NCBI GenBank assembly: GCA_023435335.1
Contig: JAEYRU010000109.1
Span: 12,905 to 76,904, forward strand
Direction: 5' to 3'
From: Pseudomonadota bacterium
GTDB taxonomy: Bacteria; Pseudomonadota; Alphaproteobacteria; Rhizobiales; Rhizobiaceae
DNA length: 64,000 nucleotides
In this document: one piece after another, positions 41,573-50,896 of the stretch
How the letters are laid out: each line of letters opens with the position of its first letter
Numbering within the stretch: position 1 is the stretch's first letter
Notes under the pieces: model-generated
Databases searched by the model: none
What the model saw: the letters and a program-made list of their open reading frames with translations, nothing else
What the model was told of the DNA's origin: nothing
Translations under genes and position numbers: made by a program

Positions 41573-42777
41573 GGCTTCGCCTTGCCACGCTGCCGGCGAC
41601 GCTGGCTATTGTGGCCCTTGCAATCCCTTCCTCCGCGAACGCGCTCCAGCCTCATCAGCTGGTGCGTTCGCTGCAACTTGTTCAGGATCGCATCGCCGAC
41701 GGCGACCACGCCGCCCTGCCGATGCAGCGAAAGATACTGGAACTGATCGACGCGCGCCTCTCCGCCAGCTCTCCCGAGGAGTTCGCGGACAACCGAAACT
41801 TCCGCGCGCTCATGATCTACGCAATGAGCGGCGGCAATCCCACGACCGTGAACAAGATTGTTTCCAACCTGATCCTCGACGACAAGGACGCCAGGTTGGG
41901 CGCCGGGCTCATCGAGTACACAAAAGGCGATCTGGGTCGGGCATCCGCCGCGCTTGCGAACACGGAGCCCGACGCAGTCCCCGCCGACATCGGGCACATC
42001 CTCGCCCTGGTGAAAGGGACGGTCCTCGCCGCACGCGATCCGCAGAAGGCGCTTGAATACCTGGACTATGCACGTCTTGTCGGGCCAGGCACCCTGATCG
42101 AGGAAGCCGCGTTGCGCCGTTCGATCGCGCTCAGCATAGAAATCAACGAGGCCGAACGGTTCCTTACGGCATCGGGGCAGTATGTGCGGCGCTTCCTGCG
42201 TTCGCCCTATGCCACCCAATTCGCCGATTCCTTCGTCGCGGGAATAACCCATTTCCACGCAACGATCGACCTCGCGCGCACCAAGACCATCGTCGACGGG
42301 ATGACCCCCGAACAGGCGAAGGTCATCTACCTGCGCATCGCCCGCCAGGCGGCGATCGAACGGCTGTCGCCGCTCCTCGCGTTTGCGACCGCGGCGCTGG
42401 ATTCGCACGCCCCGGAAGCAGCGGACGACCCCCGCGCGCTGCTCTACTCCGCGCTAGCGCTGGTGGCGTCGGAAAAGGTGCTGGAAATGCGCGAGCGGCT
42501 GGCCCTGATCGAAGCCGCGCGGCTCTCGGCCAGCGATCGCGTGCTGCTCGAAGCGGCCAAGGCGCTCGTCGAGGATGTCGTCTCCCTGCCCGCCACCAGT
42601 TCCATCGCGCCAGGCGGAGGGGATACCGGCGAAACGGCACCCGACATCGACGATCTCTCTCCGACCGTCGACGCGGCGGCGGCCGCCGAGACCGATCCGC
42701 CCGAGAACGATTTCACCGCGGAAACCCGCCGCCGCCTCCAAGCGGTCGACAAATTGCTCGAGGAGACTTCCCGATGA
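41569..42777 (+). CDS. motC: MotC, periplasmic motility protein
   Basis: The 402-residue precursor has a signal peptide (IVALAIPSSANA, cleavage about residue 25) and a helical repeat body (QPHQLVRSLQLVQDRIADG; NRNFRALMIYAMSGGNPTTV), with an acidic C-terminal tail. MotC is a rhizobial periplasmic protein that binds MotB and is needed for rotation; MotE (33371-33907) is its chaperone. It overlaps motB and fliK by four bases each. Confidence 0.92.
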   Translation: MRLRLATLPATLAIVALAIPSSANALQPHQLVRSLQLVQDRIADGDHAALPMQRKILELIDARLSASSPEEFADNRNFRALMIYAMSGGNPTTVNKIVSNLILDDKDARLGAGLIEYTKGDLGRASAALANTEPDAVPADIGHILALVKGTVLAARDPQKALEYLDYARLVGPGTLIEEAALRRSIALSIEINEAERFLTASGQYVRRFLRSPYATQFADSFVAGITHFHATIDLARTKTIVDGMTPEQAKVIYLRIARQAAIERLSPLLAFATAALDSHAPEAADDPRALLYSALALVASEKVLEMRERLALIEAARLSASDRVLLEAAKALVEDVVSLPATSSIAPGGGDTGETAPDIDDLSPTVDAAAAAETDPPENDFTAETRRRLQAVDKLLEETSR

Positions 42778-44069
42778 GCTTAGGTTTGATATCGGCGGGA
42801 GCGCCGGCGAGCCACACGGCACCTTCGCCCGGCACGGCCCAGGCCAAGGCCGACGCCTCGAAAACCGACAACTCGTCGGGCAAGGCGGCGGAGGAGACGG
42901 TCCACGACCGCGGAGCCAAGCCCAGGAGCTTCGGCGAACTCGTCGACAGGCGCGACGCTGACATTCCCACAAGGCACAATCCCCGGCCGGAAGTCGAGTT
43001 CGCTCCGCACCGGGGCAAGGCGAAAGAGCATTCCCCCTGGCGCCCGTTCGATCTCATGAAGCCGCAAGGGACCGCCGATCGGGATGAAGGCGCTGGCGCC
43101 ACCGAAACGGGCGAGGAAACCGAAGCCGGAACCGACGCAATGCTTGCCTTTGTCCTGCCGTCCCAGGCAGCTGCCATAGCGACAGAAAAGGCCCAGGGCG
43201 CAGCGGGCGACGGCCGCCAGGGACCCCCTCCCGCGGCGTTCGGGCTCGCGAGGGTCGATGGCGATGCGAACCGCGCTAAGGAGCCGACGCAGCGGCAAGC
43301 GGCGGCCACGTCCCACGAGAAGAGGGTCGCGACCGACGCGGGTACGCGTTCGGCGCCGCAGGTCGTCGCAGCGCCGGAAGCCGGGGAGGTCAGGGCGGGG
43401 CAACGCGGCGAGCCCTTCCTATCCGAACAGGCGCGCGCGGTGCGCGCAACACCGGCGGCAAGCACCGCCGCGCTCGCGGATCGCGGCGAGCCGAAGGTAA
43501 CCCTGCTTTCGACTCACGTCTCCCCCGCCCTCGCGCCGTCGTCGGCGCCGGGCTTCTCTATCACCGGGGCTGCCTTCGTCGAGGCCATGAAGTCAGACGG
43601 CGCGCTGCCGCAGCACCTGGCTGCGGCGCGGGTGCTGCCCGATGCCCTGCAGCCCTCGTCGACCAAACCTGTGACAACGCTCAAGCTGCAGCTCCACCCG
43701 GCCGAGCTGGGCGCGGTAACCGTCAAGCTCACCGGATCGGGAGAACAACTGGCGATTGAAGTCCGAGTGGAAAACGCCGAGGCCCGGCACCGGCTTTCGA
43801 GCGACAGCGAGTCGATCGTCAAGGCGCTGCGCGGCATGGGATTCGAGATCGACCGCATCACCGTCCAGCAGGCGCCCTCACCCAGTTCCACGCCGGGGGG
43901 CGCGAGCAATCGCGAGAACGGCTTTGGAGCCCAGGAAGGCCGTTCGGGAGAGCGGCAGGAGCAGCCGGCGCGACAGGAAGCGGGACAGCGACATGAGCAG
44001 AATGCGCGCGGCAAGGGCGGCGATATCGGCGACCGCAGCGAGGGTCCTGGCGGCAGCGTTTATATCTAG
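42774..44069 (+). CDS. fliK: FliK (MotD), hook-length control protein
   Basis: The 431-residue protein has a long low-complexity N-terminal part rich in Glu, Ala and Thr and a C-terminal Flg_hook domain (about 300-365: VTTLKLQLHPAELGAVTVKLTG ... ALRGMGFEIDRITVQQ). The rhizobial protein was first called MotD and later shown to set hook length, so FliK is the better name. The last 77 bases overlap the transglycosylase gene. Confidence 0.9.
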   Translation: MSLGLISAGAPASHTAPSPGTAQAKADASKTDNSSGKAAEETVHDRGAKPRSFGELVDRRDADIPTRHNPRPEVEFAPHRGKAKEHSPWRPFDLMKPQGTADRDEGAGATETGEETEAGTDAMLAFVLPSQAAAIATEKAQGAAGDGRQGPPPAAFGLARVDGDANRAKEPTQRQAAATSHEKRVATDAGTRSAPQVVAAPEAGEVRAGQRGEPFLSEQARAVRATPAASTAALADRGEPKVTLLSTHVSPALAPSSAPGFSITGAAFVEAMKSDGALPQHLAAARVLPDALQPSSTKPVTTLKLQLHPAELGAVTVKLTGSGEQLAIEVRVENAEARHRLSSDSESIVKALRGMGFEIDRITVQQAPSPSSTPGGASNRENGFGAQEGRSGERQEQPARQEAGQRHEQNARGKGGDIGDRSEGPGGSVYI

Positions 44070-44589
44070 CGCCGCGTCACTCGCTGCCCAGGCCGCTCCG
44101 AACGGCTGCGAGCGGCACATCCTCACTGCCGCCCGAAATCACGGCATACCGGCCGGGATCCTTTACGCCGTGGGGCTTGCGGAGACCGGCAGGAAGGGCA
44201 GCCTCCATCCGCACGCGCTGAACATCGAGGGCCGCGCGGTCTTTCCGCCATCTGCCGGTATGGCGATTGCCGAATTCGAAAGAGCGCGCCGCGCCGGCCA
44301 CAAGCTCATCGACCTTGGCTGCATGCAGGTCAACTTCCACTACCACGGAGACCAGTTCCGCAGCGTCGCCGACATGCTCGATCCCGCGCGCAACGTCGAC
44401 TACGCCGCGCGCTTCCTGAAGCGTCTGAAGGACAAGCACGAAACCTGGTCAATGGCGGTCGCCCGCTATCACGCGGGGCCTCACAACGATCCCGCCCAGA
44501 AGCGTTACATCTGCCGGGTCATCGCCAACATGGTCGCAACGGGCTTCGGAAACTGGACCCCCCAGGCGCAGGGCTTCTGCAACCCCTGA
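43993..44589 (+). CDS. Lytic transglycosylase-like protein
   Basis: The 198-residue precursor has a signal peptide (ISSAASLAAQA, about residue 35) and an SLT-like domain: GIPAGILYAVGLAETGRKG with the candidate catalytic glutamate in LAETG, GCMQVNFHYH, and ARYHAGPHN. It should cleave peptidoglycan in the periplasm, probably opening the wall for the rod. Its start lies inside fliK (77-bp overlap); another ATG three codons on is possible. The ribosome site is weak, suggesting coupling to fliK translation. Confidence 0.82.
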   Translation: MSRMRAARAAISATAARVLAAAFISSAASLAAQAAPNGCERHILTAARNHGIPAGILYAVGLAETGRKGSLHPHALNIEGRAVFPPSAGMAIAEFERARRAGHKLIDLGCMQVNFHYHGDQFRSVADMLDPARNVDYAARFLKRLKDKHETWSMAVARYHAGPHNDPAQKRYICRVIANMVATGFGNWTPQAQGFCNP

Positions 44590-44695
44590 TATCATTGCGG
44601 GACAACACGGCGGCCAGCGTCAGGCTCCCCCAAGAGACCGTTCCCCGCGCCTATCCGAATCGATGCGCATGACGCGCTGCCGCCGGGACTCCTAA

Positions 44696-44715
44696 GAAAT
44701 CGTTTACAAGATTTC
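44696..44715 (+). promoter_or_regulatory. Inverted repeat in the rem promoter region
   Basis: GAAATC, eight bases, GATTTC is a perfect inverted repeat 74 bp before the rem start, in the 200-bp noncoding gap. Since rem is the known target of VisN/VisR in rhizobia, it is a candidate LuxR-type binding site. There is no further evidence. Confidence 0.35.
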
Positions 44716-44789
44716 GGTGTTTTGCTGAGTCCCGCCAGCAGCTACCCCTTCGATTGGTAAACATATCAACTGATTCGGAGGGCGGGCCG

Positions 44790-45458
44790 ATGATAGTTAT
44801 CGTTGACGAGCGCGAGCTCGTCAAAGACGGCTACAATTCACTTTTTGGACGCGAGGGGGTGGCAAGCGCCGGCTTCGGTTCGAACGAATTCGGCGAATGG
44901 GTCGAAAGTGTTGCCGAGGAAGATCTGAAGGCCGTCCAGGCCTTCCTGATCGGCGAGTGCGAGACCGAGAAGGTTTCACCCCGCAGGCTGCGCGACCGAA
45001 CCGGCGCCCCGGTCATAGCCCTGTCTGAGACGCATTCGCTGGAGAACACGCTGCGGCTGTTCGATGCTGGCGTCGACGATGTAGTGCGCAAGCCGGTCCA
45101 CATCCGGGAGATCCTCGCACGCATCACCGCCATACGTGGCCGGGCGCTGGAGCATTCCAGCCACATGCAGGTGGGCGGGCTGCGCATCTACACCGACGGT
45201 CGCGATCCCGAAGTGGACGGCGAGCCGCTGCCTCTTCCGCGCCGTGAACGGCGCATCCTCGAATACCTTGCCACCAACAACGGGCGCCGGGTGACGAAGA
45301 CGCAGGTCTTCAACGCGATCTACGGGATATTCGACGGCGAGGTGGAGGAGAACGTGGTCGAAAGCCACATCTCCAAGCTGCGCAAGAAGCTGCGCGAAAA
45401 GCTCGGCCACGATCCGATCGAGTCCAAGCGCTTCCTCGGTTACCGGCTGATCGTGTGA
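44790..45458 (+). CDS. rem: Rem, OmpR-like regulator of flagellar genes
   Basis: The 222-residue protein has an N-terminal receiver-like domain (MIVIVDERELVKDGYNSLF) and a C-terminal OmpR/PhoB winged helix (about 130-222: LPLPRRERRILEYLATNNG, ending KRFLGYRLIV). No aspartate stands where the phosphorylation site would be (the strand reads VQAFLIGEC), so it is a phosphorylation-independent orphan regulator. The ATG has GGAGGG seven bases upstream. In Sinorhizobium Rem activates the class II flagellar genes under VisN/VisR control. Confidence 0.92.
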   Translation: MIVIVDERELVKDGYNSLFGREGVASAGFGSNEFGEWVESVAEEDLKAVQAFLIGECETEKVSPRRLRDRTGAPVIALSETHSLENTLRLFDAGVDDVVRKPVHIREILARITAIRGRALEHSSHMQVGGLRIYTDGRDPEVDGEPLPLPRRERRILEYLATNNGRRVTKTQVFNAIYGIFDGEVEENVVESHISKLRKKLREKLGHDPIESKRFLGYRLIV

Positions 45459-45493
45459 TCGCGAGCTTGCCGGCACGCGCCAGGAGCCAGTTT

Positions 45494-45519
45494 CGCGCAA
45501 GCTGGAAGCTCTACTCTCC
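45494..45519 (+). promoter_or_regulatory. Flagellar 26-bp motif upstream of flgE
   Basis: CGCGCAAG, nine bases, then CTACTCTCC: a full match to CRCRCAAG-N9-CTA-N3-TCC. It ends 33 bp before flgE, in the 94-bp gap after rem. Confidence 0.65.
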
Positions 45520-45552
45520 CGGCATGGCCCAGGGTAACGAGGAGAAATCTCA

Positions 45553-46812
45553 ATGAGCCTCTACGGCATGATGCGTACCGGGGTGTCCGGTATGAATGCG
45601 CAGGCTACACGGCTGTCGACGGTCGCCGACAACATCGCGAACTCCAGCACGACCGGCTACAAGCGGTCGAAAGCGGAATTCGCCACCCTCGTCATCCCGA
45701 GCGGGGGCGGGTCATACAATTCCGGTGGCGTCACCAGCACGATCCAGTACGCCATCTCCACCCAGGGCGTGTTGCAGTACACCACCTCCGGCTCCGACCT
45801 CGCGATCAGCGGCGACGGCTTCTTTGTCGTGCAGGATGCCAGCGGAAGGCCCGTCCTGACGCGGGCCGGCTCCTTCGTTCCGAACGCCAACGGGGAGTTG
45901 GTCAACGCGGCGGGCTTCAAGCTCCTGGGCTACAGCTTCGCGAATGGCACGCCCACGGTGACGGCCAATGGCTATCAGGGCCTCGAAGCAGTGACTATAA
46001 GGGATGCCGGGCTGGTGGCCACGGCATCGACGGCTGGCAAGTATGCCGCGAACCTTCCCGAAGACGCCGCCATCATCGCGGCGGCCGACCTGCCCTCCGC
46101 CAACGCCGCCACCGCGCAGTACACGGCGAAGACGTCGCTGCTTGCGTATGACAACGTCGGCGGCCAGGTGATGCTCGACGTCTACTTCTCGAAGACGGCG
46201 GCTAACACCTGGGAAGTCGCCGTATTCAACCGGGCCGACGCGACCCCTGACACCTTCTTCCCGTATGGCGCCGGGCCGATTGCGACGCAGACGCTGGACT
46301 TCGATCCGGCCAACGGCCAGCTCGACCCGCTTGGCGCCCAGAACATCACGATCCCGGTGCCGGGTGGCCAGAACGTCCTGCTGGATCTGTCTTCGATGTC
46401 GGAGCTCGCGACGAGCTTCACCCCTCTGGAAGCTTACGTTAACGGCAACGCTCCAAGCTCTATCGACCGTGTCGAAATCAGCCAGGACGGCACCGTCTAC
46501 GCCCAGTACACCGACGGCACGCTGCGCGCGCTGTTCCGCATTCCGCTCGCCACTGTAGCCTCGCCGGACCGGCTTTCGGTTCTGCCCGGCAACGTGTTCT
46601 CGGAAAGCGCGGATTCTGGCGCAGTCCGTCTTGGCTTCGCGAACGAAGGCTCGTTCGGAAAGATCGAGGCCGGAGCGCTCGAGGCTTCGAACGTCGATAT
46701 CGCGCAGGAACTGACCAACATGATCGAGTCCCAGCGCAGCTATACCGCCAATTCCAAGGTGTTCCAGACCGGTTCGGAGCTCATGGAAATCCTGGTCAAC
46801 CTGAAGAGATAG
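45553..46812 (+). CDS. flgE: FlgE, hook protein
   Basis: The 419-residue protein has the N-terminal rod/hook signature (SGMNAQATRLSTVADNIANS, TTGYKRSK), ISGDGFFVV, and the C-terminal SNVDIAQELTNMIESQRSYTAN motif. It forms the hook, whose length FliK sets. GGAG lies eight bases before the ATG. It leads the unit flgE-flgK-flgL-flaF-flbT-flgD-fliQ. Confidence 0.96.
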   Translation: MSLYGMMRTGVSGMNAQATRLSTVADNIANSSTTGYKRSKAEFATLVIPSGGGSYNSGGVTSTIQYAISTQGVLQYTTSGSDLAISGDGFFVVQDASGRPVLTRAGSFVPNANGELVNAAGFKLLGYSFANGTPTVTANGYQGLEAVTIRDAGLVATASTAGKYAANLPEDAAIIAAADLPSANAATAQYTAKTSLLAYDNVGGQVMLDVYFSKTAANTWEVAVFNRADATPDTFFPYGAGPIATQTLDFDPANGQLDPLGAQNITIPVPGGQNVLLDLSSMSELATSFTPLEAYVNGNAPSSIDRVEISQDGTVYAQYTDGTLRALFRIPLATVASPDRLSVLPGNVFSESADSGAVRLGFANEGSFGKIEAGALEASNVDIAQELTNMIESQRSYTANSKVFQTGSELMEILVNLKR

Positions 46813-46861
46813 ACGCTGCCTGCGGGTTCGAGGACGAGTCTGTGATCAAGGGGAACAACTG

Positions 46862-48319
46862 ATGTCGCTTTCGACTGCTCTCAATATCGCGCAGAGCACG
46901 CTCCTCAACACCTCGCGCCAGACGTCCGTCATTTCCCGCAATGTCTCGGAAGCCTCGAACCCGGATTATTCGCGCCGCTCGGCATTGTTGGTCACCGCGG
47001 CCAACGGTGCGCACATCATGGAGATACGGCGCGCTACGGACGCGGTTCTCCTAAGGCAGAACATCGCCGCCACGTCGGCGGCGGCTGGCCAGTCGAAGCT
47101 GGTCGAGGGAACCAACACGCTCCTGGTCGACGTCTATGGCGTCGAGCATGCGAGATCGCCGTCCACCGTGATCGGCGAGTTTTTCGAGGCGATGCAGTTC
47201 TATAGCGCGGCGCCTTCCAGCGCCAGCGTCGCCGAAAACGCACTTGAAGCGGCAAAGCAGGTCGTGCGGACGCTGAACGGCGGAACGGATGCGATCCAGT
47301 CTTTCCGTTCCGACATGGATCGCCAGATCCTGACCGCGGTGGGCGACCTGAACCGGTTGCTTGGCGACTTCCAGGCTGCCAACGAGGAGATCGTAGCGGG
47401 CACGAGGGTGGGACGGGACGTCAACAACGCGCTCGACAAGCGTGACGGACTGCTGAAGCAGATCGCCGACCTCGTCCCGATTTCCGCTATCCAGCGCCCG
47501 GACAATGACCTGATGCTGATCACGGCATCCGGCGCCACCCTGTTCGAGACGGTGCCGCGCGATGTGACCTTCACGCCGGTTGCGGGATACTCGCCCGGCA
47601 CGAACGGTAATTCGATCTATATCGACGGCGTCCCGGTTCCGATGGGCAAGGGCGGCAACACGACGGCTTCCGGCACGCTCGCGGCAATGATCCAGCTTCG
47701 CGACGATGTGGCCGGCGGAATGCAGGCACAGCTCGACGAGATCGCGCGCACGCTCATCACGGCCTTTGCGGAGACCGACCCGAGCGGTGTACTGCCGGAC
47801 GTTCCGGGACTGTTTACGTGGCCCGGCGCGCCAGCAATCCCGGCGGCTGGTACGCTGGAGCATGGCTTGGCCCGCACGATCTCGATCAATGCTGCCTTCG
47901 ACTCTGCTCAGGGCGGAGATCCGCACCTGATCCGCGACGGCGGCGCGAACGGCGCTGCCTACGTCCACAACACGACGGGCGGCGTCGCCTATTCCGATCT
48001 GATCGTGCGTTACACCACTCTCCTCGATGAGCCGATGGCGTTCGATCCGGCGGCCGGCATCCAGGGGACTCTAAGCCTGGTCGCCTACACCGGGGAGTCG
48101 GTCAGCTGGTTCGAAAGCATCCGCCGCGATGCGTCACGCGCCTCGGAAACCAAGACAGCGCTGCTGATGCACACGACGGAAGCACTGTCGAACGCGACCG
48201 GCATCAATATCGACGAGGAACTCTCGCTGCTCCTCAACCTCGAGCACACCTACGAGGCTTCGGCGCGGCTGCTGCGTGTGATCGATGAAATGCTCAAGTC
48301 CCTGCTGAACGCGGTGTGA
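46862..48319 (+). CDS. flgK: FlgK, hook-filament junction protein 1
   Basis: The 485-residue protein has an N-terminal helix with a variant rod/hook signature (RNVSEASNPDYSRRSALL) and a C-terminal coiled-coil helix ending EASARLLRVIDEMLKSLLN. The usual NNIAN motif is changed to RNVSE, as in other rhizobial FlgK proteins. It joins hook and filament. FlgL follows seven bases on. Confidence 0.93.
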   Translation: MSLSTALNIAQSTLLNTSRQTSVISRNVSEASNPDYSRRSALLVTAANGAHIMEIRRATDAVLLRQNIAATSAAAGQSKLVEGTNTLLVDVYGVEHARSPSTVIGEFFEAMQFYSAAPSSASVAENALEAAKQVVRTLNGGTDAIQSFRSDMDRQILTAVGDLNRLLGDFQAANEEIVAGTRVGRDVNNALDKRDGLLKQIADLVPISAIQRPDNDLMLITASGATLFETVPRDVTFTPVAGYSPGTNGNSIYIDGVPVPMGKGGNTTASGTLAAMIQLRDDVAGGMQAQLDEIARTLITAFAETDPSGVLPDVPGLFTWPGAPAIPAAGTLEHGLARTISINAAFDSAQGGDPHLIRDGGANGAAYVHNTTGGVAYSDLIVRYTTLLDEPMAFDPAAGIQGTLSLVAYTGESVSWFESIRRDASRASETKTALLMHTTEALSNATGINIDEELSLLLNLEHTYEASARLLRVIDEMLKSLLNAV

Positions 48320-48326
48320 TGACGCC

Positions 48327-49373
48327 ATGAAGACCACCTTCATCTCCACCCAGGCGATCGCGAATTCGAACCGCTACAACCTCCTGCGCATGCAGGCCGA
48401 GATGATGAAGCTCGAGAAGGAGGTGGTGACCCAGCGAGTAGCGGATGCGGGTATCCACCTGGGGTCGCGAACCGGGATGTCGGTTTCACTCGAACGCGAT
48501 CTCAAGCGCCTGCAGAGCATCATCGACGCCAATGCGCTCGGCACGGCGCGGCTCTCGGCCACCCAGGCTGGCCTTCAGTCGATGGCCGAGCAGGCCAAGG
48601 AACTTCTCACCATCACGATCGCTGCCACGAGCGGCTCCGTTGAACCGGCAATCGCCATGTCCGCCGCGCGCGCAGCGCTCAGCGAGATGACCGGCGTTCT
48701 CAACACGAACCTGAATGGCGAGAACCTGTTTGCCGGCGTGAACACCGACGTGCGTCCGATGAACGACTTCTTCGACCCAGCGTCTCCGGCCCGGGCGGCC
48801 ATGGAGAACGCCTTTGCCACCCATTTCGGCTTCGCCCACACCGACCCCCTGGCGGCAGGCATCACCGCCGCGGACATGACCGATTTCCTCACAAATGTCA
48901 TCGAGCCCCAGTTCCTCGGCGCCGGGTGGTCGGATTGGTCGAACGCGACCGACGAGACGATAACGGCACGCATCACGCTTACTGAAACCGCGCAGGCGTC
49001 GGTGAGCGCCAACATCGATGGGGTGCGGCGCCTGGCGATGGCCGCCGCGACGATCGCGGTGTTCTTCGAAGGCACGATCAACCGGGAAGCGCGCGGCGCC
49101 ATTCTCGCGCACGGCACCTCCCAGTCTGCTCTGGCCGTGTCGGGCATCACCCAGGTCCAGTCGCAGACCGGCATCATCGAGAACCGCATCTCCTCGGCAA
49201 ACGAGCGGTTGGAGATGCAGATGAGCATCTTTCAAACGAAGAACAGCGCCTTGGTGTCGATTGACCCATACGAGGCGTCGGCGCGCGTCTCCACGCTGCT
49301 TGCCCAGATCGAAACCGCCTACACGCTCACGTCGCGTATCCGCCAGCTCAACTTGGTCAGGTATCTGCCTTGA
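48327..49373 (+). CDS. flgL: FlgL, hook-filament junction protein 3
   Basis: The 348-residue flagellin-like protein has N- and C-terminal helices similar to flagellin (LQAEMMKLEKEVVTQRVADAG; NAERLEMQMSIFQTK-like NERLEMQMS and ASARVSTLLAQIETAYTLTSRI). It caps FlgK and carries the first flagellin subunits. Position after flgK makes the call firm. Confidence 0.93.
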   Translation: MKTTFISTQAIANSNRYNLLRMQAEMMKLEKEVVTQRVADAGIHLGSRTGMSVSLERDLKRLQSIIDANALGTARLSATQAGLQSMAEQAKELLTITIAATSGSVEPAIAMSAARAALSEMTGVLNTNLNGENLFAGVNTDVRPMNDFFDPASPARAAMENAFATHFGFAHTDPLAAGITAADMTDFLTNVIEPQFLGAGWSDWSNATDETITARITLTETAQASVSANIDGVRRLAMAAATIAVFFEGTINREARGAILAHGTSQSALAVSGITQVQSQTGIIENRISSANERLEMQMSIFQTKNSALVSIDPYEASARVSTLLAQIETAYTLTSRIRQLNLVRYLP

Positions 49374-49414
49374 TAGTGTTCCTTCACACCACCAACAGAT
49401 GAGATCGTTCTGAA

Positions 49415-49762
49415 ATGTATCAGTTCTCCTACGCAGAGGTACAGACGGACTCCGTGGCCGACGCGCGAGACCGTGAGCGGCAACTCCTGACGCGTTCCGT
49501 CGATCTCCTTGTCACCGCCCGCGAGCATGGGCCGCGGTCGGCGCAGGCGGTCGAGGCGGTGCATTTCCTCAATCGCATATGGACGACCCTTATCCAGGAC
49601 CTCGGAAGCCCCGAAAACGAACTGCCGGAGGAGCTTCGCGCAAATCTCATCTCGATCGGGCTCTGGCTCCTGCGCGAGGCCGAGGAAGTGCGCCAGGGCC
49701 GTTCCAACAACTTCGAAGGATTGATCGAGGTGTCCCAGATCATCCGCGACGGAATCCAGTGA
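49415..49762 (+). CDS. flaF: FlaF, flagellin synthesis regulator
   Basis: The 115-residue helical protein matches alphaproteobacterial FlaF (ELRANLISIGLWLLREAEEVRQG segment). FlaF promotes flagellin production, opposing FlbT, by a mechanism acting after transcription. Its stop overlaps the flbT start (GTGA). Confidence 0.92.
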   Translation: MYQFSYAEVQTDSVADARDRERQLLTRSVDLLVTAREHGPRSAQAVEAVHFLNRIWTTLIQDLGSPENELPEELRANLISIGLWLLREAEEVRQGRSNNFEGLIEVSQIIRDGIQ

Positions 49763-50196
49763 GCGGCACTTTGAAGATCACCCTGCGCGCCAACGAAAAG
49801 CTTTACATCAACGGGGCAGTGATCCGGGCCGATCGCAAGGTCTCGCTCGAGCTCCTCAACGACGTGCAGTTCCTGCTGGAAAACCATGTCCTCCAGGCGG
49901 AGGATGCTTCGACGCCGCTGCGCCAACTCTACTTCATCGTGCAGGTCATGCTAATGAATCCTGAAGGTGGCGACGTTGCCCGGCGGCTTTTCCGCGACAG
50001 CCTGCCGGCGCTGCTGGAGGCGTTCTCAGACGCGCAGATCCTGGCGACGTTGAAGCATGTGGATCAGCTCGTCTCGGAAGACCGCCCCTATGAGGCACTG
50101 AAGGCCATCCGCGGCCTCTATGCTCTCGAAGCCCGCATCCTCTACGCGAGCGACAACCCGGCGGCGCCACCGCTCGCCATGGCCGCAGGAGAATAA
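49759..50196 (+). CDS. flbT: FlbT, post-transcriptional regulator of flagellin
   Basis: The 145-residue protein starts at a GTG overlapping flaF and has the FlbT N-terminus (LKITLRANEKLYINGAVIRADRKV) and QFLLENHVLQ. In Caulobacter FlbT destabilises flagellin mRNA through its 5' leader. The conserved flaA/flaB leaders in this window are therefore plausible targets; that link is inference. Confidence 0.93.
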   Translation: MSGTLKITLRANEKLYINGAVIRADRKVSLELLNDVQFLLENHVLQAEDASTPLRQLYFIVQVMLMNPEGGDVARRLFRDSLPALLEAFSDAQILATLKHVDQLVSEDRPYEALKAIRGLYALEARILYASDNPAAPPLAMAAGE

Positions 50197-50197
50197 C

Positions 50198-50590
50198 ATG
50201 TACGTATCGCCGACCAGCAACGCCGGAATGGCAAACACGCAGGCCGCCAGTTCGGCCGGCAATGTCGACTACCAGTCCTTCCTGAAGCTGCTGGTCGCCC
50301 AGATGAAGAACCAGGATCCGACCGAGCCGATGGATGCCACCCAGTACGTGGCCCAGCTCGCTGCCTTCTCGCAGGTCGAACAGTCGATCCAGATCAATTC
50401 CAAGCTGGAGGGCATCCTCCAGGCCTCGACCTTCTCGCAGGCGGGAGACCTGATCGGGCGACACATCGAGTCCTCCGACGGCTCGGTGTCGGGTACGATC
50501 GCGGGCGTTCGCCTCTACAGCGACGGCGTCATGGCCATTCTCCAGGACGGAACCGAACTGCCTGTCTGGGCAGGCGTCGTGATCAAGTAG
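50198..50590 (+). CDS. flgD: FlgD, hook-cap scaffold (short form)
   Basis: The 130-residue protein has the FlgD core (NVDYQSFLKLLVAQMKNQDP, TQYVAQLAAFSQVEQSI). It lacks most of the C-terminal tudor/fibronectin-like domains of enteric FlgD (about 230 residues), as in other rhizobia. It caps the growing hook. AGGAG lies six bases before the ATG. Confidence 0.93.
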   Translation: MYVSPTSNAGMANTQAASSAGNVDYQSFLKLLVAQMKNQDPTEPMDATQYVAQLAAFSQVEQSIQINSKLEGILQASTFSQAGDLIGRHIESSDGSVSGTIAGVRLYSDGVMAILQDGTELPVWAGVVIK

Positions 50591-50604
50591 CCCTCCGGCG
50601 CCCC

Positions 50605-50871
50605 ATGAACGAGGCCGACGCCCTAGATTTGCTGCAGTTCGCCATCTGGACGGTGCTGGTCGCTTCCGGCCCCGCCGTGCTTGTGGCGATGCTGGTCGGC
50701 GTTGGCATCGCGCTCATCCAGGCGCTGACCCAGGTGCAGGAGATCACCCTCACCTTCGTCCCGAAGATCGTGGCGATCCTGCTCGCCATCGCGTTTTCCG
50801 GACCTTTCGTCGGGGGCCAGGTGAACGCCTTCACAACGGTCGTTTTCCAGCGCATCGAAAGCGGCTTCTAA
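50605..50871 (+). CDS. fliQ: FliQ, flagellar export channel protein
   Basis: The 88-residue protein has two membrane helices (LVASGPAVLVAMLVGVGIALIQ and VAILLAIAFSGPF) and the conserved ALTQVQEITLTFVPK loop. It forms the export channel with FliP and FliR. It is the last gene of the flgE unit. Confidence 0.95.
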   Translation: MNEADALDLLQFAIWTVLVASGPAVLVAMLVGVGIALIQALTQVQEITLTFVPKIVAILLAIAFSGPFVGGQVNAFTTVVFQRIESGF

Positions 50872-50896
50872 CCCGGGCGCCGCCCGCGCACATCTT

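Noticed and set aside
45481..45552. CCGGCATGGCCC before flgE as a third copy of the flagellin leader palindrome
   Set aside because: It shares only GGCATG and lacks the other blocks of the leader.
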